The notes: generated from the letters alone by a model not told the origin. A DNA stretch of 11,460 nucleotides from Planctomycetota bacterium (GCA_021780285.1 JAJXZA010000035.1:1-11460), one strand, 5' to 3'; positions 1 to 7,568 are shown, numbered from the stretch's first letter. Numbers and translations are program-made.

Positions 1-357
1 ACGGACGTTTACAGTTGCTGGCCGTCATGGTTCGCGGAGCACACGGCGTCGATAGCCCGCTTGGGCCAGAATATTTGAAAAAACTGTGAAGTGCATATCG
101 TAAATCTTCCTCTGGGACACTACACTAACGCCGCCCACGTCACGGTGGGGCGGTGCTGCCACCTCGCACGTGAGCAACGCTTGTCTGCTTTCAAAATTCA
201 AAAGCAGGCTCGTGGCCTATTACCACCATAAAAGTCCTATAATATAAAGCTGCGTGTCCAAAATCGCCATTTTTTACCATCATGCCAGCAAAGTAAGCGA
301 ATTTAACCACAATGTGCAGCAAAGCGGACCTTAAACAATCATAAATTACTTCAAGTT
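1..357. other. AT-rich intergenic region with small hairpins
   Basis: I can support no full gene here. The first bases could hold the 3' end of a gene entering from the left: one plus frame is open from position 3 to a TGA at 87-89, and another from 1 to a TGA at 76-78. Neither is recognisable, so I do not call a CDS. A perfect 7-bp stem, CTGCTTT/AAAGCAG, lies at 185-207 with a 9-nt loop and no U-tract after it. A TATAAT hexamer lies at 238-243 without a convincing -35 box. Confidence 0.5.
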
Positions 358-465
358 ATGCTAGCCAACTATCCGATGATAATCGCGTCGAAGGATTCGA
401 CATGCGGGGCTGCGCCCTGCAAAGTCTTAAAACATGGATGTGTCCACTGCACCTGCCTGGTGTGA
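358..465 (+). CDS. Possible tiny cysteine-rich ORF (35 aa), doubtful
   Basis: This ATG-to-TGA ORF encodes 35 residues. Five cysteines fall at residues 16, 21, 28, 31 and 33, with histidines at 26 and 30, giving a C-x4-C-x6-C-x2-C-x-C pattern in the C-terminal half. That arrangement could bind a metal. No good Shine-Dalgarno precedes the ATG, and the region is otherwise non-coding in character, so chance is the leading explanation. I recognise no family. Confidence 0.15.
   Translation: MLANYPMIIASKDSTCGAAPCKVLKHGCVHCTCLV
387..401. repeat. Perfect 6-bp hairpin upstream of the sigma factor gene
   Basis: GTCGAA and TTCGAC pair around a 3-nt loop (gga). A GC-rich stretch follows at 405-420. No U-tract is present, so this is not a terminator. 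It may be part of a structured leader for the downstream gene, but nothing identifies it as a known element. Confidence 0.35.
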
Positions 466-626
466 GTGTCTGATGTCCTATTGCACTATAAGTACAGTAA
501 AAACAATGGTTTAGGTTGGGTGGTCGCACACTTTTTTTCGCTTGGGCCTTTCCGCAGGGGCCGCCGACGGTATTACCCTTCGGTGCGAATTACTCTTTAG
601 TGTGCGATAAGAAAGGAGAGCGGGTT

Positions 627-1595
627 ATGGAGAGTTCACTTTTAGTGAGGCGAGCGCCGGCTGCGACAGGGCAGCTTTACGAGGCCAAGCCGACTTCCAT
701 GGTGCTTTCTGAAGATCATCGCATCTTAATTCAGGAAGCTCTCTCGACCCCCATAGCTTTTGTTCCTCACCCCATCTTTGACCAGGCAGATGCCGAATCT
801 AAGCTCTTTAACCAAGGGCCACAGATTCCCGAGGCCAACATCGGTTGGTATCACCCGATGGTGGACGATGATTTGGTCACCGCCACCACCGGAGAAGCCT
901 CCGTCCTCACGGTTGAGCAGGAACAGCAGCTTTTCCTCCGATTTAACTATGCCCGTAAGCGCGCTGCCGAAACGGCGCGCCGTTTCAGGCTTAGCCCGAG
1001 CCGTAAAACCGGCTCCGAGCTTGCCTTCTGGTGGGCACGCGTCCGTGAAGCCCGTGACCTTATCACCGGAGCCAACCTGGCTTTGGTGCTCGCCATGGCC
1101 AAGCGCACCCGCATGTCGGAAGTGGAGTTTGGCGAACTGGTTTCGGAAGGCAACATGGCCATGCTTCGGGCCGTAGAAAAGTTTGACATATCGCGCGGCT
1201 TTAAATTCAGCACCTATGCCTGCCGCGCCATTCTTAAGTCGTTCAGCCGGGCCGCGATGCGGATTACTCGCCACCGTTCACTGTTCCCGACCGAATTCGA
1301 CCCCCTACGCGAAATCGGCGATGATCGTGAGGAGCGCGAAATGGCAGCTCAGCAAGAAGCTTTGGCAGACCTCCAGGCCGTATTGACCGAAAACCGGGCC
1401 AATTTGTCGCAGGTTGAACGCCGCGTGCTCGATGCCCGCTTCGCCATGGCGCCCACCTCCGAGGCCACCTCCGACCTTACACTTGAAGAAGTTGGCCAGG
1501 TCATGGGCGTAACCAAAGAACGCATACGCCAAATTCAGAACCGGGCAATCCAAAAGTTGCGAACCGCGCTTCGCAATAAAATGCGGGAGGGTTAA
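627..1595 (+). CDS. RNA polymerase sigma factor, sigma-70 family (regions 1.2, 2 and 4)
   Basis: A 322-residue sigma-70 family protein that should direct RNA polymerase to promoters. The start at 627 is chosen because AAAGGAGAG sits at 612-620, 6 nt upstream. The frame is open back to 516, but that extension has no ribosome binding site. Residues about 94-113 (LTVEQEQQLFLRF) resemble region 1.2. Residues 150-219 are region 2, with GNMAMLRAVEKFD and FSTYACRAILKSFSR. Residues 260-316 are region 4, with a helix-turn-helix whose VTKERIRQIQNRAIQKLR is nearly that of primary sigma factors, so a canonical -35 box is the likely target. Only about 35 residues separate regions 2 and 4, too few for region 3. 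The WW pair used by RpoD in promoter melting is Arg200-Ala201 here. It is most likely an alternative (group 3-like) factor rather than the housekeeping one. The gene is monocistronic, with a terminator 83 nt after the stop. Confidence 0.9.
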   Translation: MESSLLVRRAPAATGQLYEAKPTSMVLSEDHRILIQEALSTPIAFVPHPIFDQADAESKLFNQGPQIPEANIGWYHPMVDDDLVTATTGEASVLTVEQEQQLFLRFNYARKRAAETARRFRLSPSRKTGSELAFWWARVREARDLITGANLALVLAMAKRTRMSEVEFGELVSEGNMAMLRAVEKFDISRGFKFSTYACRAILKSFSRAAMRITRHRSLFPTEFDPLREIGDDREEREMAAQQEALADLQAVLTENRANLSQVERRVLDARFAMAPTSEATSDLTLEEVGQVMGVTKERIRQIQNRAIQKLRTALRNKMREG

Positions 1596-1617
1596 AAACC
1601 CCAAACAACCCTCTCTT

Positions 1618-1666
1618 CCGGCCGAGCGCCAGATGTGTAAGCATCAGATGGGGTCCACCCGGCCGG
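1618..1666. repeat. Stem-loop structure after the sigma factor gene
   Basis: CCGGCC at 1618-1623 pairs with GGCCGG at 1661-1666, enclosing a smaller GATG/CATC stem. It lies between the sigma gene stop and its terminator and has no U-tract. It may stabilise the 3' end of the mRNA. Confidence 0.35.
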
Positions 1667-1677
1667 TAATCATATTC

Positions 1678-1717
1678 AAGGGCCGCACGGTTATAACGTG
1701 CGGCCCTTCGCTTTTTT
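1678..1717 (+). terminator. Rho-independent terminator of the sigma factor gene
   Basis: A 12-bp perfect stem (AAGGGCCGCACG at 1678-1689 with its complement at 1697-1708) encloses a 7-nt loop. Three bases later come six T residues (1712-1717). The strong GC stem and U-tract make this a clear intrinsic terminator. It separates the sigma gene from clpP. Confidence 0.92.
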
Positions 1718-1799
1718 GCCGCTTGCGCCAGCCTCGTGCCTGCAAAGCATGACCGCCCGTTCCGATGTTGCCCGCCGTGCCGCAATGCCCGCTTCATTT

Positions 1800-1837
1800 G
1801 GCAAACCCGCGACAGATTTTTTTTGCGGGCGTTTGCC
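1800..1837 (+). promoter_or_regulatory. Bulged hairpin upstream of clpP
   Basis: GGCAAACCCGC (1800-1810) pairs with GCGGGCGTTTGCC (1825-1837), leaving a 2-nt bulge. The loop is T-rich (eight T residues at 1817-1824). The structure lies 66 nt before the clpP start. No candidate promoter is good enough to say whether it falls inside the leader RNA. It could be a binding site, a leader structure or chance. Confidence 0.35.
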
Positions 1838-1902
1838 TTGCAAGCCTTTCGCCGATACGCTTTACAACAGTATTGGTTTGCCCAACAACAGGAGCAACTT
1901 GC

Positions 1903-2628
1903 ATGACGTTTGATCCTTACAGCACGCAGCTTGCCGGACGATTGGCTTCGCCGGCCGGCGGATTTCAGGCCAACAATCTCGTCCCCATCGTGGTCGAAAA
2001 GAGCGGCCGTGGCGAACGCAGCTACGATATCTTTTCGCGACTGCTGCGCGACCGCATCATCTTTCTCGCCGGCCCGATTGATGACGACATCGCCAATCTT
2101 GTCATTGCCCAGCTTCTGTTCCTGTCGAACGAAGACTCTAAAACTGATATAAATTTCTACATCAACAGCCCCGGCGGCTCGGTTACCGCCGGCCTGGCCA
2201 TTTACGACACCATGCAATTCTTGCGCTGTGATGTCTCCACCACTTGCGTGGGCCTTGCCGCAAGCATGGGCGCGTGGCTGCTGGCCGCGGGCAAAAAAGG
2301 CAAACGCTATGCCCTGCCCAACAGCCGCATTATGCTGCACCAGCCGCTCCTGTCGGGCATTATGCAGGGCACGGCCACCGACTTATCCATCGAAGCACGC
2401 GAAATGATTCGCCTGCGGCAGCGCATGTACGAGATTATGTCGGGCCATACCGGCCAAACCGTCGAAAAAATTCAGAAAGATTGCGACCGCAATCTCTGGC
2501 TCGGCGCTGAAGAAGCCGCCCAATATGGCGTCATAGATCAGCCGCTGATGCGTCTGCCCGCCATTACCCCTGGCCGCGGCGGTGATCTTGCGCCGCCGGG
2601 TGGTCCAACCGATGTTGCCGATCAATAA
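1903..2628 (+). CDS. clpP: ATP-dependent Clp protease proteolytic subunit (Ser-His-Asn triad)
   Basis: A 241-aa serine protease subunit. ClpP forms two stacked heptameric rings and degrades cytosolic proteins fed in by ClpX, ClpA or ClpC. The start at 1903 follows AGGAG (1890-1894) by 8 nt. Family motifs are plain: [17 protein letters not shown] (86-102), the nucleophile Ser121 in GLAASMGAW, and His146 in SRIMLHQP. The usual third residue, Asp in the ERDRFLSA motif of E. coli ClpP, aligns with Asn197 in [12 protein letters not shown], so the triad reads Ser-His-Asn. Asp193 and Asp195 are nearby. The C-terminus has a Gly/Pro-rich tail from about residue 219, longer than in E. coli. It is first in a likely operon with the lipoprotein gene (13 nt gap) and fumC. 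ClpP identity is certain; full activity is not. Confidence 0.97.
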   Translation: MTFDPYSTQLAGRLASPAGGFQANNLVPIVVEKSGRGERSYDIFSRLLRDRIIFLAGPIDDDIANLVIAQLLFLSNEDSKTDINFYINSPGGSVTAGLAIYDTMQFLRCDVSTTCVGLAASMGAWLLAAGKKGKRYALPNSRIMLHQPLLSGIMQGTATDLSIEAREMIRLRQRMYEIMSGHTGQTVEKIQKDCDRNLWLGAEEAAQYGVIDQPLMRLPAITPGRGGDLAPPGGPTDVADQ

Positions 2629-2641
2629 GAGCGAATATTCA

Positions 2642-3334
2642 ATGGCTGTGTCTGCCTGCAAGCGTTTGAGTTTATTGATGCGTGCGTACGCCGTATGCCA
2701 GCGGCTGCGGCTCGCCTCCGCGCCGCTTGCCATAGCGGCCCTGAGCTTCGTCGGCCTGACCCTGGCCGGCTGCGCGTCGCAGCAAAACCCGCAGGTTTAC
2801 CGCGACAACATTCGCCTCGAAAACGACAATACGCAGCTACGTTCGCAGGTGCAGCGGCAAAATACGCAAATTCACGACCTGCAAAAACAGCTTGCCGCTA
2901 AAACGCCCCGCGTCGCCACCTTGCCTCCGTCGCGCCTCGCCGAGCTTTTTACTCTCGATCATATTGCCATCGGCAGCGCAACACGCTTGGCCCGCTTTGC
3001 GCCAGACCACGGCATGGGGTTTCGCGTGTTTGTTAAAACCCGCATGGCCGACGGCGAGCCTCTCCCTGTTGGCGGATCAGTTGATATTGAGGCGTTTGAT
3101 CTCAAGGCCGCCACCGGCCACCGCCTGCTTGGACACTGGAAGTTTGGCCCCACGCGCGTGCTCGCGAGCTGGTATGGCATGTTTGGGCTTAATCAGTTTG
3201 CATTTGACTGTCCGCTTAAGGCTCTGCCCATGCATCATGCCATTACCTTCCACGTGACATTTACCGACGCGCTGACTGGCCATGTTTTTACCGCCCAGCG
3301 GGTCATTACACTCGGCAGCCTCAAACCGCAGTAA
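2642..3334 (+). CDS. Coiled-coil lipoprotein of unknown function
   Basis: About 230 residues. A hydrophobic segment (residues 28-42) ends in the lipobox LAGC, so Cys44 should be lipidated and the protein anchored in a membrane facing the periplasm. Residues 50-87 are charged, Gln/Asn-rich and heptad-like (ENDNTQLRSQVQRQN), as in a coiled coil. Residues 98-230 look beta-rich, with GFRVFVKTRMADGEPLPVGGSVDIEAF at its start. I recall similarly built lipoproteins in planctomycetes, but know no function. The start is uncertain. ATG 2642 has a weak AAGAG at 2627-2631. ATG 2678 (TGAG at 2667-2670) would give a signal peptide of more usual length, with the cysteine at 32. The frame is open from 2582, but that would overlap clpP. 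The start lies 13 nt after the clpP stop and the stop lies 46 nt before fumC, which points to co-transcription. Confidence 0.85.
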   Translation: MAVSACKRLSLLMRAYAVCQRLRLASAPLAIAALSFVGLTLAGCASQQNPQVYRDNIRLENDNTQLRSQVQRQNTQIHDLQKQLAAKTPRVATLPPSRLAELFTLDHIAIGSATRLARFAPDHGMGFRVFVKTRMADGEPLPVGGSVDIEAFDLKAATGHRLLGHWKFGPTRVLASWYGMFGLNQFAFDCPLKALPMHHAITFHVTFTDALTGHVFTAQRVITLGSLKPQ

Positions 3335-3380
3335 TTGGCCCTGCAACAGGGTTAATCATCCAGCACCAGGAGATATCAAA

Positions 3381-4808
3381 ATGACCGATACCGCACACCC
3401 CGCCGTTCGCATCGAAAAAGATTCCATCGGCCCGCTTGAGGTGCCCATGGACGCCTACTACGGCGTGCAGACCCTGCGGGCTATGCGCAATTTTCCGGTT
3501 TCCGGCCAGCCTATGCCGGGGGCTTTTCTTAAGGCGCACGCCATGCTCAAAAAGGCCGCCGCCATGGTCAACCACGAACTCGGCCTGCTCGATGCCACCC
3601 GCGCCACAGCCATCGCCCAGGCAGCCGATGAAATCATCGCCGGCAAACTCGCCGACCAGCTTCCGGTGGATATCTATCAGACCGGCTCCGGCACCAGCAC
3701 CAACATGAACCTTAACGAAGTTATCGCCAGCCGGGCCAACGAATTGCTCGGCGGCAAACGCGGCGATAAGTCGCCCGTACACCCCAACGACCATGTCAAC
3801 ATGGGCCAAAGCAGCAACGACACTATTCCAACATCGCTGCATGTGGCCGCCCTCGAAGAAATCACCCGCCAGTTACGCCCGGCGCTTAACAAACTCGAAG
3901 CGTCCCTCCGCGAAAAAAGCCGCCAAACATGGAACGTCATAAAAACCGGTCGCACGCACCTGCAGGACGCCACGCCTATTCGCCTCGGCCAGGAGTTTTT
4001 GGGCCACGCCGGGCAGGTGCAGCGCGCGGGCCGCCGCCTCGATGCCGCACAGAAAGACCTTGCCGAAGTCGCACTCGGCGGCACCGCCGTGGGCACCGGC
4101 ATCAACGCGCACCCCAAGTTTTCGCCGCGCGTGTGCCAGCTTCTCTCACAGTGGGTGGGGGTGCAAATTATTGAAAGCGACAACCATTTTCAGGCGCAGG
4201 CTACCTTGGATGGCGCCTGCTTTGCCTCGGGCGCTCTTAAAACCATTGCTGTGAGCCTCACCAAAATTGCCAACGACATCCGCTGGATGGCCTGCGGCCC
4301 CCGCGCCGGCTTTGCAGAAATTGAAATTCCCGCCGTGCAGCCGGGCAGTTCCATCATGCCCGGCAAAGTAAACCCGGTCATTGCCGAGAGCCTGCTTATG
4401 GTGTGCCAGCGCGTCATTGGCAACGATGCCACCGTCACCGCCGCCGCATCCAGCGGCAACTTTGAGCTTATTGTGGCGATGCCCGTTGTGGCCGCGGCCT
4501 TGCTTGAATCTATTACGCTGCTGGCTCGCGCCAGCGAAAACTTCGCCTTGCAATGTGTGGATGGCATTGTTGCCACCGCCCGCGGCCCGGCCCTGGTGGA
4601 ATCGGGCCTGATGCTGGCCACTGCGCTCGCTCCCGTTATTGGCTACGAAAAGGCCGCCGCGATCGCCAAAGAGGCCGCCAAAACTGGAAAAACCATCCGC
4701 GAAACCGCCGCCGCCAGCACCAATCTCTCGCCGCATCAACTCGATGAGCTTCTTAACCCGGCGACCATGGTTGAGCCATCCGATAAAATCCTGCCGACCT
4801 CCGGATAA
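3381..4808 (+). CDS. fumC: Class II fumarate hydratase
   Basis: A 475-aa fumarase (E. coli FumC is 467), catalysing the reversible hydration of fumarate to L-malate in the TCA cycle as a cytosolic homotetramer. The start at 3381 follows AGGAGA (3368-3373) by 7 nt. Superfamily signatures are GSGTSTNMN (102-110), VNMGQSSND (139-147), TGRTHLQDATP (189-199) with catalytic His193, and GSSIMPGKVNP (322-332), where Ser324 is the equivalent of E. coli Ser318. The C-terminal SGNFEL (358-363) and GLMLATALAPVIGYEKAA point to fumarase rather than aspartase. The NPVIAES and VCQRVIGND stretch is somewhat aspartase-like, so a minor chance of aspartase remains. It is third in the clpP-lipoprotein-fumC cluster. 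Confidence 0.95.
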   Translation: MTDTAHPAVRIEKDSIGPLEVPMDAYYGVQTLRAMRNFPVSGQPMPGAFLKAHAMLKKAAAMVNHELGLLDATRATAIAQAADEIIAGKLADQLPVDIYQTGSGTSTNMNLNEVIASRANELLGGKRGDKSPVHPNDHVNMGQSSNDTIPTSLHVAALEEITRQLRPALNKLEASLREKSRQTWNVIKTGRTHLQDATPIRLGQEFLGHAGQVQRAGRRLDAAQKDLAEVALGGTAVGTGINAHPKFSPRVCQLLSQWVGVQIIESDNHFQAQATLDGACFASGALKTIAVSLTKIANDIRWMACGPRAGFAEIEIPAVQPGSSIMPGKVNPVIAESLLMVCQRVIGNDATVTAAASSGNFELIVAMPVVAAALLESITLLARASENFALQCVDGIVATARGPALVESGLMLATALAPVIGYEKAAAIAKEAAKTGKTIRETAAASTNLSPHQLDELLNPATMVEPSDKILPTSG

Positions 4809-4839
4809 CAGTCGCCGGCGGGGCGGCCGCCTTTCCATG

Positions 4840-4871
4840 CGTCAACGGCGGCAATTGCTTGTTGACGTTTT
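4840..4871 (+). terminator. Hairpin with short T-tract between fumC and the GH gene
   Basis: CGTCAAC (4840-4846) and GTTGACG (4861-4867) form a perfect 7-bp stem over a 14-nt loop that contains the palindrome GCAATTGC. TTTTCTC follows. It could be a weak terminator for the clpP-fumC unit, or a hairpin just before the next gene's ribosome binding site at 4876. Confidence 0.4.
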
Positions 4872-4887
4872 CTCAAAGGAGGTTGTG

Positions 4888-6261
4888 ATGCGCATCTTGG
4901 CCGCTGGCTTTACCCGGCGTGTTTTAGCGCCAATGTTCTTGGCCGCTTGCTGTATCAGCGCCGTGTGTCGCGCTGCGCCTGCCCCTTTGGTTGGGCAATA
5001 TGTAACCGTTAAGAAAATCGCGGGACGCTGGTGGCTTATCAGCCCGCATGGCCGGCGGTTTATCAGCAGCGGTGTGGATGCTGTTAATGCCATCGCCAAA
5101 ATCAGCCAGGTTCTTGGTTCCGCCGCCGGGCAGCGTGCGTGGGCGGCGGCGCATTTTGCGGCGTGGCATTTCAACACGCTGGGGGCTTGGAGTGACCCTG
5201 CATTTGCTGCTGCCGACAGAAGCGCAAGGCCCTTATATCAAACCCCCGTATTGAATTTGGGCGCTGCCTATGTCGCTAAAATGCAGCATGGCCGCAATGC
5301 CTGGCTGGGCGGGGTATTTCCGGATGTGTTTGATCCGGACTTTCGAAAACTTGCCTACAAAGTCGCCGCAAAGTTAACCGCGCAGTTCAAGCATAATCAT
5401 CATGTGATCGGCTACTTCAGCGATAACGAATTGCATTGGGGACCCGATTGGCGGGGCGATACCGAATTGCTCATGGCATTTCTGCATGAGCCGCCGGCTG
5501 CGCCCGGCCATATTCGCGCGGTGGAGTTTTTAGAACAGCGCTACCCGTCGGTCAACGCATTTAACCGTGTATGGCGTGCGCATCAATCCTGTATTTGCCA
5601 TCTGATGGGCGAAAACGATATTCGGGCGCCATACCGGCGCGGGCCAATATACGCGCGCAATCCCCAGCACGAGGCCATGCTCGACAAGGCCAATCCCAAT
5701 CGTGCCCGCTTTTTCAGCGATTGCGACCTCTTTGCGCGAATCGTCGCCGCCCGCTACCTGCGCATTTGCCGCGGTGCAATTAAACATGCCGCGCCGCATC
5801 AGTTGTACCTGGGCTGCCGATTTGCATACTTTCCCGGTCGGCTGATTGTCGCCGAGGCCGCCAAGTATGCCGATGTGATTTCGCTGAATTGTTACAACCT
5901 GAACCCCGCCTCGGTGCTCCGGCAATATGCCGCATTCCACAAACCGCTGATGATTACCGAGTTTTCGTTCCGCGCCCGTGACAGCGGCCTGCCCAATACC
6001 AAAGGCGCCGGCGTGCTCGTCAATACCCAATCGCAGCGCGCCGCCGATGCTGTGGCGTACATTAAATCTGCCCTGGCTTTCCCACAGGTGGTGGGCTATC
6101 ACTGGTTTGAATATGCCGACGAACCGAAGGCGGGGCGGTTCGACGGCGAAAACTCCAACTACGGCCTCGTGCGCCGCAATGCCCGGCCCTATGCAACGCT
6201 CACCCGCGAGCTGACCCAAGTCAACGCCCAGGCAGTGCATCTGCACGAAATGAGCCGCTGA
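4888..6261 (+). CDS. Secreted glycoside hydrolase-like protein (GH-A clan, agarase-like)
   Basis: A 457-aa exported protein. The start at 4888 follows AAAGGAGG (4875-4882) by 5 nt. The frame is open back to 4639, but that part overlaps fumC. Residues 1-30 form a signal peptide (RRVLAPMFLAACCISAVCRAAP). LAAC at 18-21 also fits a lipobox, so lipidation is possible. The rest fits a TIM-barrel hydrolase: GYFSDNELHWG (175-185) with Glu181 as candidate acid/base, and KPLMITEFSFRARDSGLPN (352-370) with Glu358 as candidate nucleophile. GRFDGENSNYGL (417-428), near the end of the barrel, resembles agarase/GH50-like and related planctomycete proteins as I recall them. The substrate is likely a polysaccharide, but neither family nor substrate can be fixed by eye. 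A 61-bp hairpin repeat begins directly after the stop. Confidence 0.82.
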   Translation: MRILAAGFTRRVLAPMFLAACCISAVCRAAPAPLVGQYVTVKKIAGRWWLISPHGRRFISSGVDAVNAIAKISQVLGSAAGQRAWAAAHFAAWHFNTLGAWSDPAFAAADRSARPLYQTPVLNLGAAYVAKMQHGRNAWLGGVFPDVFDPDFRKLAYKVAAKLTAQFKHNHHVIGYFSDNELHWGPDWRGDTELLMAFLHEPPAAPGHIRAVEFLEQRYPSVNAFNRVWRAHQSCICHLMGENDIRAPYRRGPIYARNPQHEAMLDKANPNRARFFSDCDLFARIVAARYLRICRGAIKHAAPHQLYLGCRFAYFPGRLIVAEAAKYADVISLNCYNLNPASVLRQYAAFHKPLMITEFSFRARDSGLPNTKGAGVLVNTQSQRAADAVAYIKSALAFPQVVGYHWFEYADEPKAGRFDGENSNYGLVRRNARPYATLTRELTQVNAQAVHLHEMSR

Positions 6262-6322
6262 CCGCCTGTGAGCGCAAGCGCCCCATGTTAGCCGGCACAT
6301 TCATGTGCCGGGGCAAGACCAT
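6262..6322. repeat. 61-bp hairpin repeat, copy 1
   Basis: This block matches 7569-7629 in the same orientation at 57 of 61 positions. The core is a perfect 8-bp stem, CCGGCACA (6292-6299) with TGTGCCGG (6304-6311), over a 4-nt loop. It starts right after the GH gene stop and lies between that gene and the convergent old yellow enzyme gene. It could act as a bidirectional terminator or mRNA stabiliser here. The second copy's promoter-side position shows that this is not its only setting, so a REP-like dispersed element is more likely. Confidence 0.85.
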
Positions 6323-6351
6323 TGACATGTTGGCCGCGCTGCAGCCGCTCC

Positions 6352-7425
6352 TTACGCCCGGCCATATTGCCCAGGCAGTTGCGGTCCGCTGGCCGCATGC
6401 ATCTGCCGGGCGGCATGAACGGGTAGGTAAGGCTCGCGCAGCGCCTGCCGCGCCATTAAAACCAGATCCGCCTTACCTGATGCAATAATCTCCGATGCCG
6501 CCGTCGCATCGGTAATCATGCCCACCGCACCTGTTGCAATATCCGCCTGTTGGCGAATAGCCGCCGCAAAAGGTACCTGGTACCCCGGCCCAACCGGTAT
6601 TTTGGCATGAGGCACAGCGCCTCCGCTGGAGCAGTCAATTATGTCTACGCCAATGGCCTTGAGTCGCCGGGCCAGTTCAACCGAATCTTCCAGCGACCAG
6701 CCACCGTCGGTCCAGTCGCTGCAGCTTAGCCGCACCGCCAGCGGCAGCTTATCGGGCCATGCAGCGCGCACCGCCTCTGTCGTCTCCAGCACCATGCGAA
6801 CACGGTTGTCAAAACTTCCGCCGTAGGCGTCGCCGCGGTGATTGCACAGCGGCGAGAGGAACTCATGGAGTAGATAGCCGTGGGCCGCATGAATTTCAAC
6901 GAGTTCGTAGCCTGCTTCAATCGCCCGCTGCGCTGCGGCGACAAAAGCACCTTGAATTTGTTTGATTTCCGCCAGATTAAGTTCGTGCGGCGCCGGCGAA
7001 CGATCGTCAAAGGCGATCGGCGACGGCCCCACAACCTGCCAGCCTCCCCGCTCGGGTGAAAGCGCTGCTCCCGGTTGTGTGGTATTAAATAGCCGCTCCG
7101 TCGAACCTTTGCGGCCCGCGTGGGCCAGTTGAATCGCCGGTGTTCCGCCATAGGTCTTGATAAAGCGATTGATGCGCGCCAGCGGTGCAATATGTTCATC
7201 GCGCCACAGGCCTGCGTCATGCGGCGATATGCGGCCTTCCGGTGCAACGGCTGTCGCCTCGCAGATAATCAGGCCCCAGCCGCCCACCGCCCGCGAGCCT
7301 AGATGAACCAAATGCCAATCGCCGGCCAAGCCCTCGTGCGAGCTGTACATGCACATGGGCGAAACCGCCAGCCGATTGCGTATAACAACGCCGCGAAGCG
7401 TAAAAGCATCAAACAGGTTGGGCAT
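6352..7425 (-). CDS. NADH:flavin oxidoreductase, old yellow enzyme family (YqjM type)
   Basis: A 357-aa FMN-dependent ene-reductase that reduces activated C=C bonds with NAD(P)H in the cytosol. The start at 7425 follows GAAAGGA (7431-7437) by 5 nt. The frame stays open to 8043, but that part is antisense to the esterase gene. SPMCMYSS holds Cys25 and Tyr27, the YqjM-class residues that tune FMN and bind substrate. EIHAAHGYL gives His179 and His182 (substrate carbonyl binding) and Tyr184 (proton donor). HRGDAYGGSFDNR (196-208) and SSGG (266-269) are family motifs. The C-terminal QYGRA places Arg356 where YqjM has its inter-subunit arginine finger. This is a complete gene of normal length. It is convergent with the GH gene, divergent from the hydrolase gene, and flanked by the two 61-bp repeats. 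The physiological substrate is unknown. Confidence 0.95.
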   Translation of the reverse strand: MPNLFDAFTLRGVVIRNRLAVSPMCMYSSHEGLAGDWHLVHLGSRAVGGWGLIICEATAVAPEGRISPHDAGLWRDEHIAPLARINRFIKTYGGTPAIQLAHAGRKGSTERLFNTTQPGAALSPERGGWQVVGPSPIAFDDRSPAPHELNLAEIKQIQGAFVAAAQRAIEAGYELVEIHAAHGYLLHEFLSPLCNHRGDAYGGSFDNRVRMVLETTEAVRAAWPDKLPLAVRLSCSDWTDGGWSLEDSVELARRLKAIGVDIIDCSSGGAVPHAKIPVGPGYQVPFAAAIRQQADIATGAVGMITDATAASEIIASGKADLVLMARQALREPYLPVHAARQMHAASGPQLPGQYGRA

Positions 7426-7479
7426 GTCAATCCTTTCAAATTCTACAGCCGCCGGCAACACCCGGTAGGCAGCCGACCG

Positions 7480-7509
7480 AGTATAGATGAATGTAAATAC
7501 GCCCCGCAA
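7480..7509 (-). promoter_or_regulatory. Candidate promoter of the old yellow enzyme gene
   Basis: Read on the minus strand, TTGCGG (7504-7509) is 18 bp from TATACT (7480-7485). The -10 box matches sigma-70 consensus at five of six positions and the -35 box at three. The start codon would be about 50 nt downstream, a reasonable leader. No better candidate lies between 7426 and 7568. Confidence 0.4.
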
Positions 7510-7523
7510 GCAGTCCTTGTGGT

Positions 7524-7537
7524 GCAGGCTTCCAGCC
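7524..7537. repeat. GCAGGCTTCCAGCC repeat, partial copy
   Basis: These 14 bases are identical to 8747-8760. Here the second arm of the palindrome is degenerate (GCCGCC instead of GCCTGC), so this is a decayed copy of the fuller element at 8747-8763. Confidence 0.6.
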
Positions 7538-7568
7538 GCCCTGGCCGCCGCCGGCGCTGCCGGGGAGC

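Noticed and set aside
516..626. N-terminal extension of the sigma factor from 516
   Set aside because: There is no ribosome binding site before 516, while AAAGGAGAG lies 6 nt before 627. The extra 37 residues resemble no sigma region.
1501..2340. 279-aa minus-strand frame over clpP
   Set aside because: A shadow of clpP in GC-rich DNA. It has a low-complexity Arg/Ala/His composition and no family match.
3381..4808. Aspartate ammonia-lyase instead of fumarase
   Set aside because: The NPVIAES stretch is aspartase-like, but SGNFEL and the MLATALAPVIGY-type C-terminus fit FumC better.
4146..4838. 230-aa minus-strand frame opposite fumC
   Set aside because: Gly/His/Arg-rich shadow of fumC, whose plus frame has all the fumarase signatures.
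5530..6300. 256-aa minus-strand frame opposite the glycoside hydrolase
   Set aside because: The plus frame has a signal peptide, a strong ribosome binding site and catalytic motifs. The antisense frame runs into the hairpin repeat at its start.
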